This document shows, piece by piece, positions 24,974 to 37,810 of a stretch of 64,000 nucleotides of DNA. The position numbers and the translations under genes were made by a program. A model generated the notes under the pieces. That model was given only the letters and a program-made list of their open reading frames with translations. It was not told the DNA's origin and did no database searches. Location of the stretch: NCBI GenBank assembly GCA_019633425.1, contig WSUB01000012.1, positions 62,001 through 126,000 on the forward strand, in the 5' to 3' direction. Numbering within the stretch: the first letter of the stretch is position 1; every line of letters starts with the position of its first letter. Origin of the DNA: Tulasnella sp. 424 (taxonomy: Eukaryota > Basidiomycota > Agaricomycetes > Cantharellales > Tulasnellaceae).

Positions 24974-26827
24974 ATGGATCATCAGCAAGCACCCTCCAAT
25001 GCCTCCTCAGCTCTTTTCTCCGCAACGGGAGTTTTGGGATTCATTCCACTTCAGTTTGATACTCTCCTTACAATTCTCGAAAACCGGACTCGTCGAATTG
25101 GTCGAATTCTCCCCCGCCTCCCACAACTGCGATTCAGAGAGCGAAACAGACCCAAGTGGACTAGCGAAGTACGTGGTGGCACAGGACCCAAGGACTTCGT
25201 GGTTGTGGTAAAAAAAGACACTAGAACTCAGTATACTTCCTGGAATCTTAGCGCTAACGTCCGTGTTTTCAAGATTCTCGCACATTATCCCGCATGGATA
25301 ACGACTGTCAATGGCAAAGATAAGAACTTGCAACTCGACACGGTGTGCAACGATCCTAAAGTTCTCCTTAAAGCACTTGGTTGTCAGTACTGGATGGTTT
25401 CGCGTTCAGCCCAAGAACGTTATGCCCACTCATATGATCGTTTCACCTCCGGTCCTCTGCCAGACGCACACGGCGACACGTCCCGGCGATGGTATTTCGT
25501 TACAGACTTCGAGGTAGACCATAAGGACATAAACGGTGTAGTAAAATCGCTACCACGCGCAGTGTACCCCGGGACAGAGACACCCGTTTTGCCAACGAAG
25601 GGGGGAATTGTAAGACTGGTCTTTAGACAGCCTCAAACGCGCCTTGCTAATTAAAGCTGTATAGCTTGGTATCCTACGGGAGGCCTCCGCTGGAGGAGGA
25701 TCCGGTTTCATTCATTGTACGTAATTACCATCTGGTCCCGAACCAACTTCTGCTCACTTGGTTTTCGGCCGGTTCAGGTGGTGTACATTGCATGTATACG
25801 ACCGCTGGAACATCTCGTAAGTGTACTTGATGCGCAAACTTTAAACGCGTGTTAATACAATTAGCTAGATATCACGTTGGTCGAACCTACCGGGGAAGTT
25901 CGATACGCGCAAACCCCCAACGGCCCCTCCATCAAGGAAGCCTGTAAGTGCGTTTTTCGACCCGAAGCTGAATATACCTTTAACTGGTATCGCGTAGTTA
26001 TTGTTACTATCGATGGGGAACGACTATATGGCTGGGTAGGGCCTTCTTGAGGAAGATGTTTGGGATAGTGCTAACTACATGATTAGGAATTCATAGACGC
26101 TCTTGGAGACGGTACAGACGAGCGATGCGGCACGACGCTAACGGTATATCCGGATACTCCGTACTAGTTCTATTTCTAACAATCTTTCCTTCTTCGCGCT
26201 CCGGCAGGTGTCATTGGATGTAAGCCATTGATTCAATCGGGTTTTGCCACACCTACTCACGTGTCTTTTAGATGTGCAACGCGACTGCGTTCCTCGGTAC
26301 GCCATCTCTCACTTTTCTCCTTGACCGTTTCTAATACCGCTCTGTAGCTGGGGTGGTCGGGATGACCTATCAATATCGTAATCCTGATTTCGGCGAAAGT
26401 AACGAGTCCCCCTCTGGGGAAGGTGTTACAACGACGCGGTCCACCAATCAGTTGGTCCGTCGACGAGAGCGTTATTCCATTCATCGCGCTAATCCGAACC
26501 TTCCAGGTTGTGATCTCGGCATCTCAACCCGGCCAACCCGCTGGGACGTGTAATGACTATGGGGCAATGACTTATTTCCTATCGACAGCTCTCATAAGTG
26601 AGGCACACAGTAAGCAATGTTCGTACTCTCAAGTCTCTCGGCAGGGCTCTAACGAATATCGACCAACAGGGGTAGAGGGACTCTCGGCCGCGGACGTCAT
26701 CCGGTTCATCCATGGCAAATGCGAGGCGCGGAAGGAGGAACATCTTCGCCAAACACCTCAAATCACGGCGCGGTACCCGTTGACAGGGAGATTTTGGCTC
26801 CTTCCGGATCCCCACTCCATGCTTTGA
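24974..26827 (+). CDS. metacaspase-like protease, array copy 3 (type 1)
   Basis: Thirteen exons (24974-25207, 25274-25382, 25464-25609, 25665-25716, 25778-25816, 25869-25943, 25998-26035, 26087-26143, 26208-26219, 26272-26296, 26348-26454, 26507-26597, 26670-26827) give 380 aa. The first four segments happen to read through as one 226-codon ORF, but splicing them out aligns the product with the other copies. Landmarks: KDFVVV; ILAHYPAW; DPKVLLKALGC; PTKGGI; GFIHCGVHC with His184; VTIDGERLYG; VSLDMCNATAFLAG with Cys256 and a following T-Y-Q-Y-R like the L-P-Y-x-Y of yeast Mca1; VVISASQPGQPAG; GAMTYFL; QTPQITARYPLTG. The second residue before His is Val rather than Gly/Ala, a deviation unique to this copy. 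Predicted metacaspase-like cysteine protease. Confidence 0.88.
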
Positions 26828-28040
26828 TCATCCTCCCCCCTAAAAAAAATCCGAGCAGATGGACCTGCACTGCAACTTGAAAGGCGATTCGCAGTCCGTC
26901 GAGGACAATATCTCCGGCCTGGGTTATCTCGCTCAGGTACTAGTAATTTTTCGGTGTCATCTCTCTATTATGGTGGATCAGCAAGCCCAACCGTGTTCGG
27001 CTTCGCTCATTCACCGTGACTCTCGCATCGGACTCTACCGACTGGCTCGTCAATGTATAATGTACATATTTGACTCAAAGCACTAGATTTTAAGCCTTGA
27101 ATATTATGAACTGGATGAAAGTTAGCTATAGCGCTAACGAGGCCACGCGAGTCTTGAAGGCCCTGATATAGAGCAATGGTTACGACGGGTTGACCGCGTT
27201 CTGCGCAGTGCCAATCAAAAAGTGCAGCTACGGAGACCTCGAGGTCCCTTCCTGTTCGAGACTCTGAATGCAGGAAATAAGTGGAAATTGCACCCGAAGG
27301 AAAACTACTCCGGTTCGGTCAGCGTGGACAAGACCGCCGATCTCAGTGCATGGAACGCATGTCCTTTTGTCCGCATGAGGCAGAAAGGCTCAGCTCAGAA
27401 CCTGCTGCAAAGGGTTATAGTGTGGTTTAGATGTCTACTTGACCTAGGGAGATAAGCGGCGGATCGACCGGGCTAGGCCAAGCGATATTGCGGCCCTTTC
27501 AAATTCTCAAGCCTCGATCTATTCTGTTGGTTACATCACTCGTTCGTTTGATTTGAGGAAGTCCACAAGCCCGGGTATGTGATCTTTCAGTAGTGGGTCA
27601 ACCAGCACCTAGCCAGTCGCCCCAAGGAACGGGTCGTCCCTTCACATTTGTATCACCTTATCACTCTGACATCTACCTAGGCGATGTGATGTAGTGAACA
27701 CTCTGATCTGCACCAGTATGGAATTGAATGAGCGAAAGACTGCAGCAGCTCCACGCTGCCGCCCAATGGCAGGTTCGGCGGTTGAATTCTTCGAAGTACC
27801 CTTGTCTTTCCAGGTTTCGCTTCTGCGGTTGCTATCCAGAGCCTGCACCCGAGCGACATCTATATATGATCTCCTGTTGCGCTGGAGCAGGTTGCCCACT
27901 GGCATGACCTACGCAGGCACGGAGGGGTTTTCATGACGCCGAGACGGTTGGAAAGCTCGCGGAAGCCACACGAACTCAACGCGGAACAGGAACATAGTCC
28001 TCTCGCATCTTAGTCTCCACCACCACTCTTTCCTTTCATC
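26828..28040. other. intergenic region inside unit 1
   Basis: About 1.2 kb between array copy 3 and the pseudogene. It matches the corresponding stretches of units 2 (35013-35450) and 3 (43989-45818) at several short blocks, including a TCTCCGGCCT block near 26908 and 35092 and the GAGTCTTGAAG block. No gene seen. Confidence 0.45.
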
Positions 28041-29330
28041 TCTGACTACTCCTCGATTATATCGCTCACTAAATCCTTTGATCGAAGAGCACTGGGGGGC
28101 ACCTCGCAAGCTGAGAAGATTAGAGGAGTGCCACAGGCCGACCGCTAAGGAAAGCACACGGGTTGCCCTTACGAACGATTGACCACAAAGATATATTATG
28201 TATACGATAGTGTTAGCGAGCAACTCCAGCACGTACTGGGCTCGAGCGTCGGGAACGCTCACAGCTGGTGAAACCTCGCTTTGTTGTCCCGGTAAGCCCA
28301 TGTGAAGCAGTAGAGTGGCGATGGGCACTTCATTACCCAAAAGACATGTTTTAGCAGGCTGGTACTCTGGAAGCCAGGAGAGTTCCCAGAGCGTGCAGCT
28401 CGATTCGGTCCGCAACGAGGTGCGGAATTATCTCCGTTCTTTTCAGGCATTCCGACGTTACCAGCTTGTGAAGTCGAACACGAAAGCTGAATACTATCAC
28501 GTGATGAGAAAACGATGTGCTAATTCTGAACCGGTTTCGATTTAAATTTGGAGTACACAGACACAGCGGCTAATACCAAACTTTTGTGAAGAATTAACCC
28601 GATAAGAGGAGCGATAGTAGGTCTAAGTTTTATCCATGCGTGCTATTCATCCACTCATTCCTCATAGCTCAAGGCAGTGACGGAAGCTGGCGAAAGTGGG
28701 GGTTCGGGACTCGTATTCCTGTACGACAGGAAGTCGGTCGAGCATAGAAGCTCCTGTCCGTGACCTTTCATCAGACTTGGAGGTGTCCTCGACATGTTCG
28801 CGCGGCTTGAAAAGTTCTGCTTGCTATCGACGGGGAAGGATATACAGTGAAGTGAGCAATTCTCAGACGTTGCCTAATGCCTCCGCTCGACAACTGACCA
28901 GCCCATTGAAAGGACATTTTCTCCCGTCTGCCCGAGGATGCCCCTGCGAGATGTGTTCATACGGTACGTGGATGATCGTATGAGACAGTCAATGTAGCTA
29001 ACGAGAAGCACGTGCTTGGGTTTGCGTTTGCTGTACATCCACGCTTACAATCGTCAGTGATTTGCCCTCTTGACGATCATCCACAAAACGATTAGGAATG
29101 GCACAGCGCGTGTGTAGCAATTGAGTAAACTTTGCTCTCATAGTGGATGCCTCTCTGATCCTGAGGCAGGTGTGGCAACAAACCTGCACTACGCGTGTAA
29201 TGGCAGGACCCTTTCGAACAGTGCAGCGAGTATGGAGGGATCGGCAGAGATAAGCAAGCGCAGAACGGTATTAGTATCTTGTCCTTCTAGTGGAACCTTC
29301 AGCCGTCGCGTTCGTTGGATGGGCTCAGCC
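28041..29330 (+). pseudogene. metacaspase-like pseudogene, array copy 4 (type 2)
   Basis: This stretch aligns with array copy 7 (45819-47793) but is broken. The start codon position reads ATA, the first exon is frameshifted, exon 3 has lost several codons around its acceptor, and the exon with the charged H-x-D segment contains stops (for example the TAA within 28540-28550). Recognisable remains include AAACCTCGCTTTGTTGTCCC (strand R-F-V-V-P), CAGCTCGATTCGGTCCGCAACGA (helix L-D-S-V-R-N), ATCGACGGGGAAGGATATA (I-D-G-E-G) and GGACATTTTCTCCCG. The microexon region with the catalytic cysteine cannot be recovered, and the 3' end stops where unit 2 begins. A dead member of the array. Confidence 0.75.
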
Positions 29331-32300
29331 TAACTCATATCCAATCCCTCATAGTCCTTTCTGAAGATTCGTCCGAGTCGTAAGCTGAATGCATCATATT
29401 TCCGCAACCTGGTCGCGGAAGTTTGTCACGTACGATGGGTGACTTAAAAACTCCCTTTCCGTTGACTGCGTGACGGACGGGATACCTGGACAAGGCAACC
29501 TGCAATTCGGATGATTTAGGGGCCGCACCAGCGATAGCTGCCCTACACTAACCTCTATCCGGTTCCACCGCTTTAGTGTCCCCGTGGGTTAGGAGCTACC
29601 TGTCAAGGACGTCGATTAGAAACGGAAAGGACCAAATTAGTTGTCAACTTCTCTGACCTCCCCCATCGCTCTCGACCAAACTGATGCAGTACATCCCTCA
29701 GTAGGCTAGGGATTTTCGTTCGAAGGTTTGATCAACAGGTCTACTCGGCAGAGTGAAGGCAGCCTAGCGAACCGGGGAAAGAAGTATACTTTTGGAGGGG
29801 TTTATTTCAAACTCCTGGAAGAGCCAGGGGTAGCCTGGCTGAGTTCGTTATAACCGGTTATGGATACACGGACCGCATAAGCCACGCGTGGTGGAAATAT
29901 CTGTTTAGATAGGCTTCTGGTCGTGATAACTCACTCGGGAAAAGGTGTTAATGCGCGGGGTGAACCTGAAAAGGTAAGAGGCAAAAGACGACGGATTCCT
30001 ACCGCATTCGCCAGATTCCGCGATCTTGAGCCTGTTCGAGAGGTGGCCAATTCGAACGAAACTCAAGGGAGGTGCGTGCGGATCTCGCCAGTCCCAAGAC
30101 GGAGATGCACGTAGCTTATTGTTAGGTTTCTCCTACGCTCTTAACCCTAACCCGCCGTTTATGTTGTCATTCCATTTTCTGGATAACCATCGGTAGGTAG
30201 GAAGGTACCCCATGATCAGTGGCAGATTACAACTAGCTCGCGGTGCATTGATCGTGTGCGAAGCGTCGAGACTGGAGAAATCACCGGAACCGTGGGCGTT
30301 CACGGATTTCCAACCCAGCTTTTCTGATGACCGCCATCCACCGTGGGATGCGCGAGGAAAGTGCGTAAGATTATGTTGTCCAACCCCTAACCTAAGTATT
30401 GACAGCGAACGAAGTGGCCCTTCTCTCGTCAACCGTGGAGGAGCTAAGTACGTCGGTAGGGCCTCCGATGACAGTCGAGCGAGAGGGTGAGGTTCAAGCC
30501 CTTTGGTCGTCCGGTCCAGATCCTGGTAAGGCAGGCTAGCGACTTCGGCACAAGTGAGTCAAAGTCGCTCGATCGGTAGAAGTGGCCAACCTGCCTGACG
30601 CCAGACCTCGCCCCCTTCCTCTCGAATTAGCTGTTGGTATATACGACGTTGGTATTACGAGTTCTTCTCATGGGGTACGATGTCGATTACACTCCCGAAA
30701 TCAGATGAGCCAAAGGCAGGCACGATGCCATTTCCGTCCGACCAGGACCGCTTGTAATTCACTGCTCTTCTGGCAACGAACCATATAGAGGACAACGATC
30801 CCAGAATCATCGTTCATCGTCCCCAAAGTACCGCGTCCGCAATGAACCCAGCACGATGGAACATGACTAACAATCACCTCCACTCACGGGCTGTTTGCCG
30901 TTCCCCATGGTGCGTTAGACGATGTTTATCCGTATAGCTTTTTGCAATCGGGGTCTCGCGGAGTCATGCCGAAATGCCGCTCGGTTGTCCACAGTCTAGC
31001 AGTCATTCCTGAGACATGGGTCCGAGAATTTGGAGAGCTGTCTTGACCGAGTAGTCTCGATGCATAGCAGCGAAGCGGATAAAGCACGCAGGTGGGCGAT
31101 TCGGAGCCCCGATAAAGTCAAGCTCAAGAAAGGGATTAGCTCCAAAGTTACGAAGGCTGCGAAGGCGCGAATTCAAATGTTAAAAATTACTTTAAAGGTC
31201 GCTTTGAGGTGGAAGCTCGCTCTCCAAGTCTCTGGTACCTTCATTCCTGTTCTTACCCGAGCATGATTCAATTCCGACTGTGGGGCGACTTAACTTCGTA
31301 TGCGTACACGCGTTACCTGAATGATGCAGGCATGATGAAAAGGGACTTACAGCCCCATTGTGGCCACGTATATATGCATGATGATGCAACGGCACAGGGA
31401 GTGGCGCAGACGTTTTATTGGCCGATCTCCCTGTTTACTTATATCTTGGTCTCAGACCGTCTGCTTGCGAATCTGTTCGCTGAGGTGAACATCGTTGATG
31501 CACGGAGCAGTTTTAATCGACGCGTCTGATTAGAACGGCGCTATATTTGGGCTGAGCAAAACGCACTTCCCCGAAGTCCGCGAATGATCATACCACGCGA
31601 GATCGTTCCCCCGCCTCGCGGTGACCTTGGAAGCGACCAGAGCGAATTTGGGGCCGCTTCAGAAGCAAAGGGCAGCGCAACGGCGAACTAGATGTGAGAA
31701 ACTCATCTGGCCGCTCTGCGTCCCTCGATTACTTACAAAATCTGAGAATCATTCCTTCGCGTACTGTAGAGTAGCAGGGGAGAAGAAACTCCGGCAGGGA
31801 GTTTTACACCTTTGCTTTTCATCAGGTTTGTCGCTCCGGGCTCGAAGGGCGGCATCAGGAACGACAGCCCGGGTTCGTTTCTGGGAATGAAAGCGCACCC
31901 GTGATGAAACGAAATGACTTCGGCTGGTGGCGCCATGGCTGCAATTCCTGGCAAGAAGCTGGCCAAACGATTGCTCGTTGGACAGCACATGTGTGCCACG
32001 CATTTCATTTTGACGACTGAGAGCACTCCAAGCTGACCATGGCGATTCTGCAACGAGGTGGCCTGCTGACATACACATCTCTGGACCGTTCGGAGGGGTA
32101 TGCCAGATCAAACCCATCGTCCCTCAAGCAGTTTGTAATTCAGCATCGCTCGACAGGAGCGTCGTCGACCACATCGTCCTAGAAAAGTCGGGAAGAACCA
32201 TCATCGTCCCCCGACTGTACCCGTCTGACACTTTGCATTTGCTTGTGGGCAGCGCGGCCCGTTCGCAATAGAAACGGGAACGCATTAATGGCCCTTGTCT

Positions 32301-33161
32301 TTGCTTTTCGGTTGGGTACTTGGGTCATTCAGCAGTCCACCTCTAAGCTGCGAGATGCTTCCGTCGAACAATGGAGCATGCCAAAACTTCGGTGTCTGAT
32401 TTTGCCTCTTGGGGGTGGCAGAAGCTGTCGCGAGCGGTTCTAGCCTTGATATTTCGCACCGATTTGCTTGGACGAGGAGACGGGGTCCTCCATCCAGGAG
32501 TCTCTTTGATCTGGTACCGTTTAGCACCAGCGGCGGAAAGCCGTTGTGTGCACGGGTATCCGGTGCCGTCACAACATTGGACAACAGGCGTACAGGCGCA
32601 AGCGTGGGGTATTTTCCATAAATTCCCCAGGGTAGGCTTCAATATATGGTGACAAGCCCCACGAGGGACTACCTTGGTATATATCATCATGTCGTCTCTT
32701 TGACCTTCGAGTCGAGAAATGGAACCGTCTGGCGGTTGCCCCCCCTCCCCACTTGGCAGCCAGCCACGGATGTTCGAGCCATTGGTCATACTTATCTCTT
32801 ACTGCTCTGCAGCACCCGCCGACCCAGATAGGTGCCCATAAAGCTTGTCGAGCCAACGCTCAGCACTGGGATCCTTCCAGCCTCTTCCCGTGGGTTAGTC
32901 GTCATGAACGATAGCGAACGATAGCGGCCAGACGGCAAAGACTTTGCAACGAGGAGCAAAGCCGTAATATTACTTTCCCGTCTTCATGGTGGCTAGGTGA
33001 ATAGCAATATGAAAGTATTTGGTCGTTGCGATCAGTTGGGTGCATGCGCGGCGTCGGTGTGATTGCACCTCAGCGGTCGTTCTACGCGACGACAAACCAA
33101 CAGGGTGCAACCTGAAATCTCAATCTTGCCTGCTTTTCGAAATCGCCAGATTCGCATCTTC
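29331..33161. other. non-coding/decayed part of duplication unit 2
   Basis: About 3.8 kb upstream of array copy 5, collinear with unit 1 but shorter. The part equivalent to 20.2-22.4 kb of unit 1 is missing around 30490-30500. No intact gene was found. Two telomere-like CCCTAA units occur at about 30141-30153. Confidence 0.45.
33002..33028 (+). promoter_or_regulatory. conserved upstream block of type 1 copy, unit 2
   Basis: The second instance of the TAGCAATATGAAAGTATTTGG block, about 150 nt upstream of the ATG of array copy 5. See the equivalent block at 24800. Confidence 0.4.
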
Positions 33162-35012
33162 ATGGATCCCCAGCAAAGACGCTCCGACGCATCCTCGGCT
33201 CTTGTGTCTGTGCCACGAGCATTGGCATTTATTAGTATTCCATCCTGGTTTAAAGACATTCTGCGTATCATTCTCAGCGACCGGGCCCGCCAAATTGGTC
33301 AAATTCTCCCCCGCCTCTCATCACCTCCATTCAGAAAGGAAAACAGTCCGAAATGGGGCAGCGAAGCGCGTGGTTTCGTAGCACCCAAGGATTTCGTGGT
33401 TCTGGTAAAGAAAACGAACTATAACCCTTAGTGTGTTTCGTGGAATGTCGGCGTTGACGATCGCGTTTTCCAGATCCTTGCGCACTATCCTGGATGGATA
33501 ATGACCGTCAATGGCCAAGATGAGACCTTGCAGCTCAACGCAATACGGAACGATCCTAGAATTCTCCTGAAAGCTCTTGGTTGTCAGTGCTGGATCATTT
33601 CGCGTTCATACTACTAAAAAAACGTCGTGCCCACTCATACAATCATTCTGCTTCTGACCCTCTGCTAGACGCACACGGCGACGAATCGCGACGATGGTAC
33701 TTCGTCATGGACTTTGAGGTAAACTATGAGGACATGAACGGTGTAGCAAAACCTCTGCCACGAGCTGTATACCCTGGGACACAGATTGCCGTTTTACCAA
33801 CAGGGGAGGGAATTGTAAGATTGGCTATTAGAGAACCCCCAAACGGGCATTGCTGATCGAAGCTGTATAGCGTTCTATCCTACGGGAGGCATCTGCTGAA
33901 GGATCTGGGTTTGTGCACTGTACGTAAAAACGTGCGATTCTAGACCAACAATCAGCTAACTTGATCTCCAACCATTTAGTTGGCGGACACTGCATGCTCG
34001 CGACAGCTGGAACATCGGGTATGCTTACTTGATTCGGAAAAATTCATCACATATTAATACAATTCGCTAGGTATCATGGACGAACCTGACGAAAAAATCC
34101 GATACACGCAAACGCAAACCCTGAACGGCTCCCCCATCAAGGAAGCTTGTAGGTGCTTTTTTTAGCCTCGGAGCAGAATATAATTCTGACTAGTTCTGCG
34201 TAGTTATCGTTACGACCGACGGCGGAAGACTATATGGCCGGGTAGGGGATTCGTTTATGGAGATGGCTGATTCCTGCTAACTCCATGATTAGGAATTTAT
34301 AGAATCTCTCGGAGACGGGACAGACAAGCGATGCGGCACGACGTTAACAGTGAGTTTTAGATGATCTGTATGGGATCTGTTAATAACAAATTTTACTTGC
34401 TGGTGCGGCAGTTGTCACTGGACGTAAGTCTTGAATGAATTCGGCATCACTTGCATTTGCTCACGTCTCTTTAAGATGTGCAACGCGAGTGCGTTCCTCG
34501 GTACGCCATCTCTTACCCTTTCTCGTTGACCGTTTCTAATATTGTCCTGATAGCTGGAATTGTTGACATGCCATATCAATACCGCGGTGAAGGTGTCCAG
34601 GAACCTGTCCCAACGACGCGATCTACCAACCAATTGGTCAGTCCGGAAGAGCGTTGTTTCATGCACTATCATGTTAACCCGAACCATCTAGGTTGTGATC
34701 TCGGCATCTCAACGTGGTCAACTCGCTGGGACGTTTAGTGATTGTGGGGCAATGACCTATTTCCTGACGACCGCTCTCATAAGCGAGGTTCACAGTAAGC
34801 AACGTTGGTACTCCCAAGTCGCTCAGCAGGGCTCTGACAAATCTCGACCTATAGGACGGCAGGGACTCTCGGCCGCGGACGTTATCCGGTACATCCATGA
34901 CAGATGCCAGAGTCAGCCGGACGAACGGCTACTCCAAACACCTCAGATCACTTCGCGATACCAGTTGACAGGGGGATTCTGGCTCCTTCCAACCCGCTAT
35001 CCCATGCTTTGA
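33162..35012 (+). CDS. metacaspase-like protease, array copy 5 (type 1)
   Basis: Thirteen exons (33162-33404, 33474-33582, 33669-33814, 33871-33919, 33980-34018, 34071-34148, 34204-34241, 34293-34349, 34412-34423, 34476-34500, 34554-34636, 34692-34782, 34855-35012) give 375 aa. Landmarks: KDFVVL; ILAHYPGW; DPRILLKALGC; FVHFGGHC with His186; VTTDGGRLYG; LSLDMCNASAFLAG with Cys259; M-P-Y-Q-Y-R; VVISASQRGQLAG; GAMTYFL; QTPQITSRYQLTG. The last intron (34783-34854) starts with GC instead of GT (A|GCGAGG); the aligned intron of array copy 3 starts with GTGAGG, so this is a GT-to-GC change, tolerated by the spliceosome in a small share of introns. If it is not spliced the C-terminal helix would be lost. 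Otherwise fully open. Confidence 0.87.
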
Positions 35013-35449
35013 TTCTCTTATCCGAGCACGCGAACCCGCACAGCAACATTATTCAAGTTGAACGGCAACTCTCGGCTCATCAAGGACGGTAGTATCTCCG
35101 GCCTCGGCTGTTTAGTTCAAGTAATCTTTTAGTTGTTATCTATAATCGTCGACCAGCAAGCCCAACCGTGTTGGGTTTTGCTCGTTCACCATCTCTTCCG
35201 CCATCGGACTCTACCGACTGGCTCGTTAATTTATCATGTAAATATTTGGCTGAAGGAATGGATGTAATATAGGTTATTGTGAACTGGTTGTAAATCGGCT
35301 GACGAGGCGCGAGTCTTGAAGTTGGTGATATAAAGCGCTGAGCACGACGGGTTGACTGCCTTCCGGGAAGTGCCAAATAACGACTGCAGTCACGACGACC
35401 CATGAGATCCATCTTTGCTTTGAGACGACGTGGAGATAGCAACTAATGT

Positions 35450-36115
35450 ATTGAATCGCTTTGGTAGGTTCTAGCCGTCGACGGAGGAAAGATAGACGGC
35501 GAATGAAGCAACACTCGGACGTTTCTCTCGTGCATCCAGGTTGAAATTTGACTAACTCCCCAAAGGACATTTCTCTCGTCTACCTAAAGATGTTGCCTCA
35601 GAATGTGTTCATACGGTGCGTGGGAGCTTTCGAACAACAGTCGAGGTGGCTTACGAGAAAGCGTGCCAGTTCGACGTTGCTAGTATCACAGCCCAAGCAA
35701 TCACTTGGATGCTTCGGAATATCAGGCATCTACGATTAACCTGCCTCTCATATCAGTATTCGGAGGGGGTCTGTCTGGGTTCGCCCTACCGGTCAACACC
35801 CCCCGTGGGACGGCCGTATTTATTTCGAGCTCCGCCTGAAGTACCGTTCTCCCTTAACAAACTCCCAAATTACCGGACCTTCCAGACATATTCAAGTATC
35901 AAGCGACTCTGGAACAGCTCATACACTTGTGTAAGCAGTCTGCCAGTTTCTTTCAACCCGTCCCGTCTCCTCCCCAAGTATTCACAACTGCGGCACTCTG
36001 TGCCCTACATCTATTGGCCATTCCATGGTAACAGCATGTCGGAAGTAGTGGAACAGAAGCTATATCCAGGTGCTCTATACATGATAGCTTGTATTATCGC
36101 GATTAAGGAGTGTTT
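35450..36115 (+). pseudogene. metacaspase-like relic (type 2) in unit 2
   Basis: Only the second half of a type 2 copy remains. The I-D-G strand region (about 35460-35500) and the exon starting GGACATTTCTCTCGTCTACC (about 35570-35618) match array copy 7, and the microexon region is shortened (about 35668-35680). The first half is missing. Downstream, an open frame at 35616-36119 (167 codons) has no recognised domain and may be chance. No start codon or His motif can be found, so it is called a truncated relic. Confidence 0.6.
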
Positions 36116-37810
36116 TTAATGGAGGGGAGGGGGCGCGTCGTGTTTTTTTACGTTCGGAACTTTCTCGGAAATTGTTTTTTTCAGTTCCCACGACCCCTAC
36201 AGAGTAGACGAGGGCGAGTTGCAGCAGACTGATAGGGGAGGTAAGTGCGTTGTTATCAGTCCGCAACGGAGACCACATCATTCCGCCAAGCTCTTCATTT
36301 TAAAGTTCGATCAAAAGGTCGACTCGGCGGAATTAAGCAGCCTAGCGCATCAAGGAACGAACGAAGTTTCTTTTAAACTTTGGGTAAGGGGGTACATTAA
36401 ATTGGGTACCACATCTTCCAGACTCCGCTATTTGAAACCCTGATCGAGAGGTGGCCGAACTGGGAGAGAGGTGAGGATCTGGGATTGAGGCGCAAAAAGA
36501 TTCATTGAGGTTTCTCATGCTCTCTCGATTCTAACTCGTCATTGTTGGTATTCAACTCATCATATTGTTGGTATTCATGCTGTCGCTCCGTCTTATGCAA
36601 GACATTAGGTAGGTAGGTAATCCCGTAGGGGCATCAGATCTTAGGTGCACTACTTGCGTGAGAAACGAGACTAGTAAATTATTCGAACCTCCAGCGTTGG
36701 ATCCAGCGCCTGGCCACAATCCACCTCTAAGCAAGGCCTATGCCCGTCGGTTGGGCCGAATTCGGGGCTGAGGATGAGTATGGGGACTTTGAACTCTGAC
36801 GAACTCCCTATCCAAAACCAAGTCGATTTAGGCTTTCGAGAATGCTCGTACTGAAACTGCAGACTACAAGTCAATCGCGACTAGATAGATGGTATTTCAG
36901 AGGGATCAACCAATCACGCAATCTTTAGAGCTTTCAGGGGTCAGGACCTGGCCAACGACCCCCAGTTGGAGGCATTCGTTGCAGTCAGGAGGTGGAGACA
37001 CATCATATAAGATTCCTGTCCTAATATCTATTTCAGGTGCAGTGATTGGAATAAACACACAAAAAAGTATGAGAGAGGATATTATTGAGCGGCTTACGGC
37101 TCGTATTGGTCTTCCTTCGTGATGAAAGGACCTCCTTCTCCCCGGGGAGTTCTGGATGCGGAGTGAACTTAAGACAGGCTGGTCGGTCGTTTGCTCGTCC
37201 CAGCGTGGCGAAAAGCTCCCAGCTCACGACAACTGACAGCCTAAATGGTAATACCTCCGAAACGAAAAGCTTGGACCGATCAACGCCAATGCGGCGACTA
37301 GCGATGACCTGGGGGTCCCGTGATCATGGCGAGAGCGCAGAATCCGAGTCGGTTTGCCCGCATGCCTGTGGAAAGCGGCAAGATCGAGCGTGTAGTCCGA
37401 AAGTGGTTTGCCCATCGTTCAACGCGTCGTTAGAACTTGGGCCAAGCTGCCTGAAGGCTTGTAGGAACTAGGTTGACGTCCGCGGATTCTGCTTCAGCTA
37501 CTGACGCTTGCGCTGGCTGAGAGGAGGCTCGGAGTCCCGTGCTGGTCGTCGAGTATGGATGCCTTCGGGATAGGTTGTGTTTTCTATTGAGCTGTTGAGG
37601 ATGTTCGCATCTCGGCTTGGAGAATATACCGTATAGTGAAGGGGAGGGCGAGCTGCGAGTTGCAACGCAGACTTGTATTCCTAGGACAGCCCTGCCCACT
37701 GTCTTCAGTCCTTCAGGCGAGTGATAACGATATGAAGTAGAAGGCGTAGAAGGTCGAACAGGGGTACTTGGCGTCAGAATCGAAATCCGTCCCCGCGTGG
37801 ATCGACACCT

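Larger units (their letters stand above)
19320..29335. repeat. segmental duplication unit 1 (array copy 3 plus pseudogene)
   Basis: The longest visible stretch of three related direct units. Shared anchors include a GATCAACAGGT block (19816; 29727; diverged at 36306), a CCGCTATTTTGA-like block (20108; 30020; 36425), a TCGCTCGAT...AAGTGG block (22425; 30570; diverged near 38950), a CAACGGCGAAC...ATGTGAGAAA block (23440; 31680), then the type 1 gene (24974; 33162; 42188) and a downstream GAGTCTTGAAG block (27150; 35320; diverged near 44305). Ends are approximate. Divergence is clearly visible, so the duplication is not recent. Confidence 0.7.
29340..36115. repeat. segmental duplication unit 2 (array copy 5 plus relic)
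   Basis: The shortest of the three units (about 6.8 kb). Its left part aligns from 29345 with 19325 of unit 1 (shared CATAGYCCTTTCTG block). Relative to unit 1 it lacks about 2 kb in the upstream non-coding part and most of the 5' half of the type 2 gene. Boundaries are approximate. Confidence 0.65.

Noticed and set aside
24974..25654. Single 226-codon ORF as an intronless gene
   Set aside because: It reads through two introns whose GT/AG sites and phases match the other copies; the spliced version aligns with the family and the unspliced one adds unrelated insertions.
26423..26827. 134-codon ORF starting at 26423 as a separate gene
   Set aside because: Its useful part is the last two exons of array copy 3; the start region is intron sequence read in frame.
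30141..30153. Telomere-like CCCTAA repeat (also near 58784)
   Set aside because: Only two units, surrounded by ordinary sequence on both sides; likely chance rather than an internal telomere or chromosome end.
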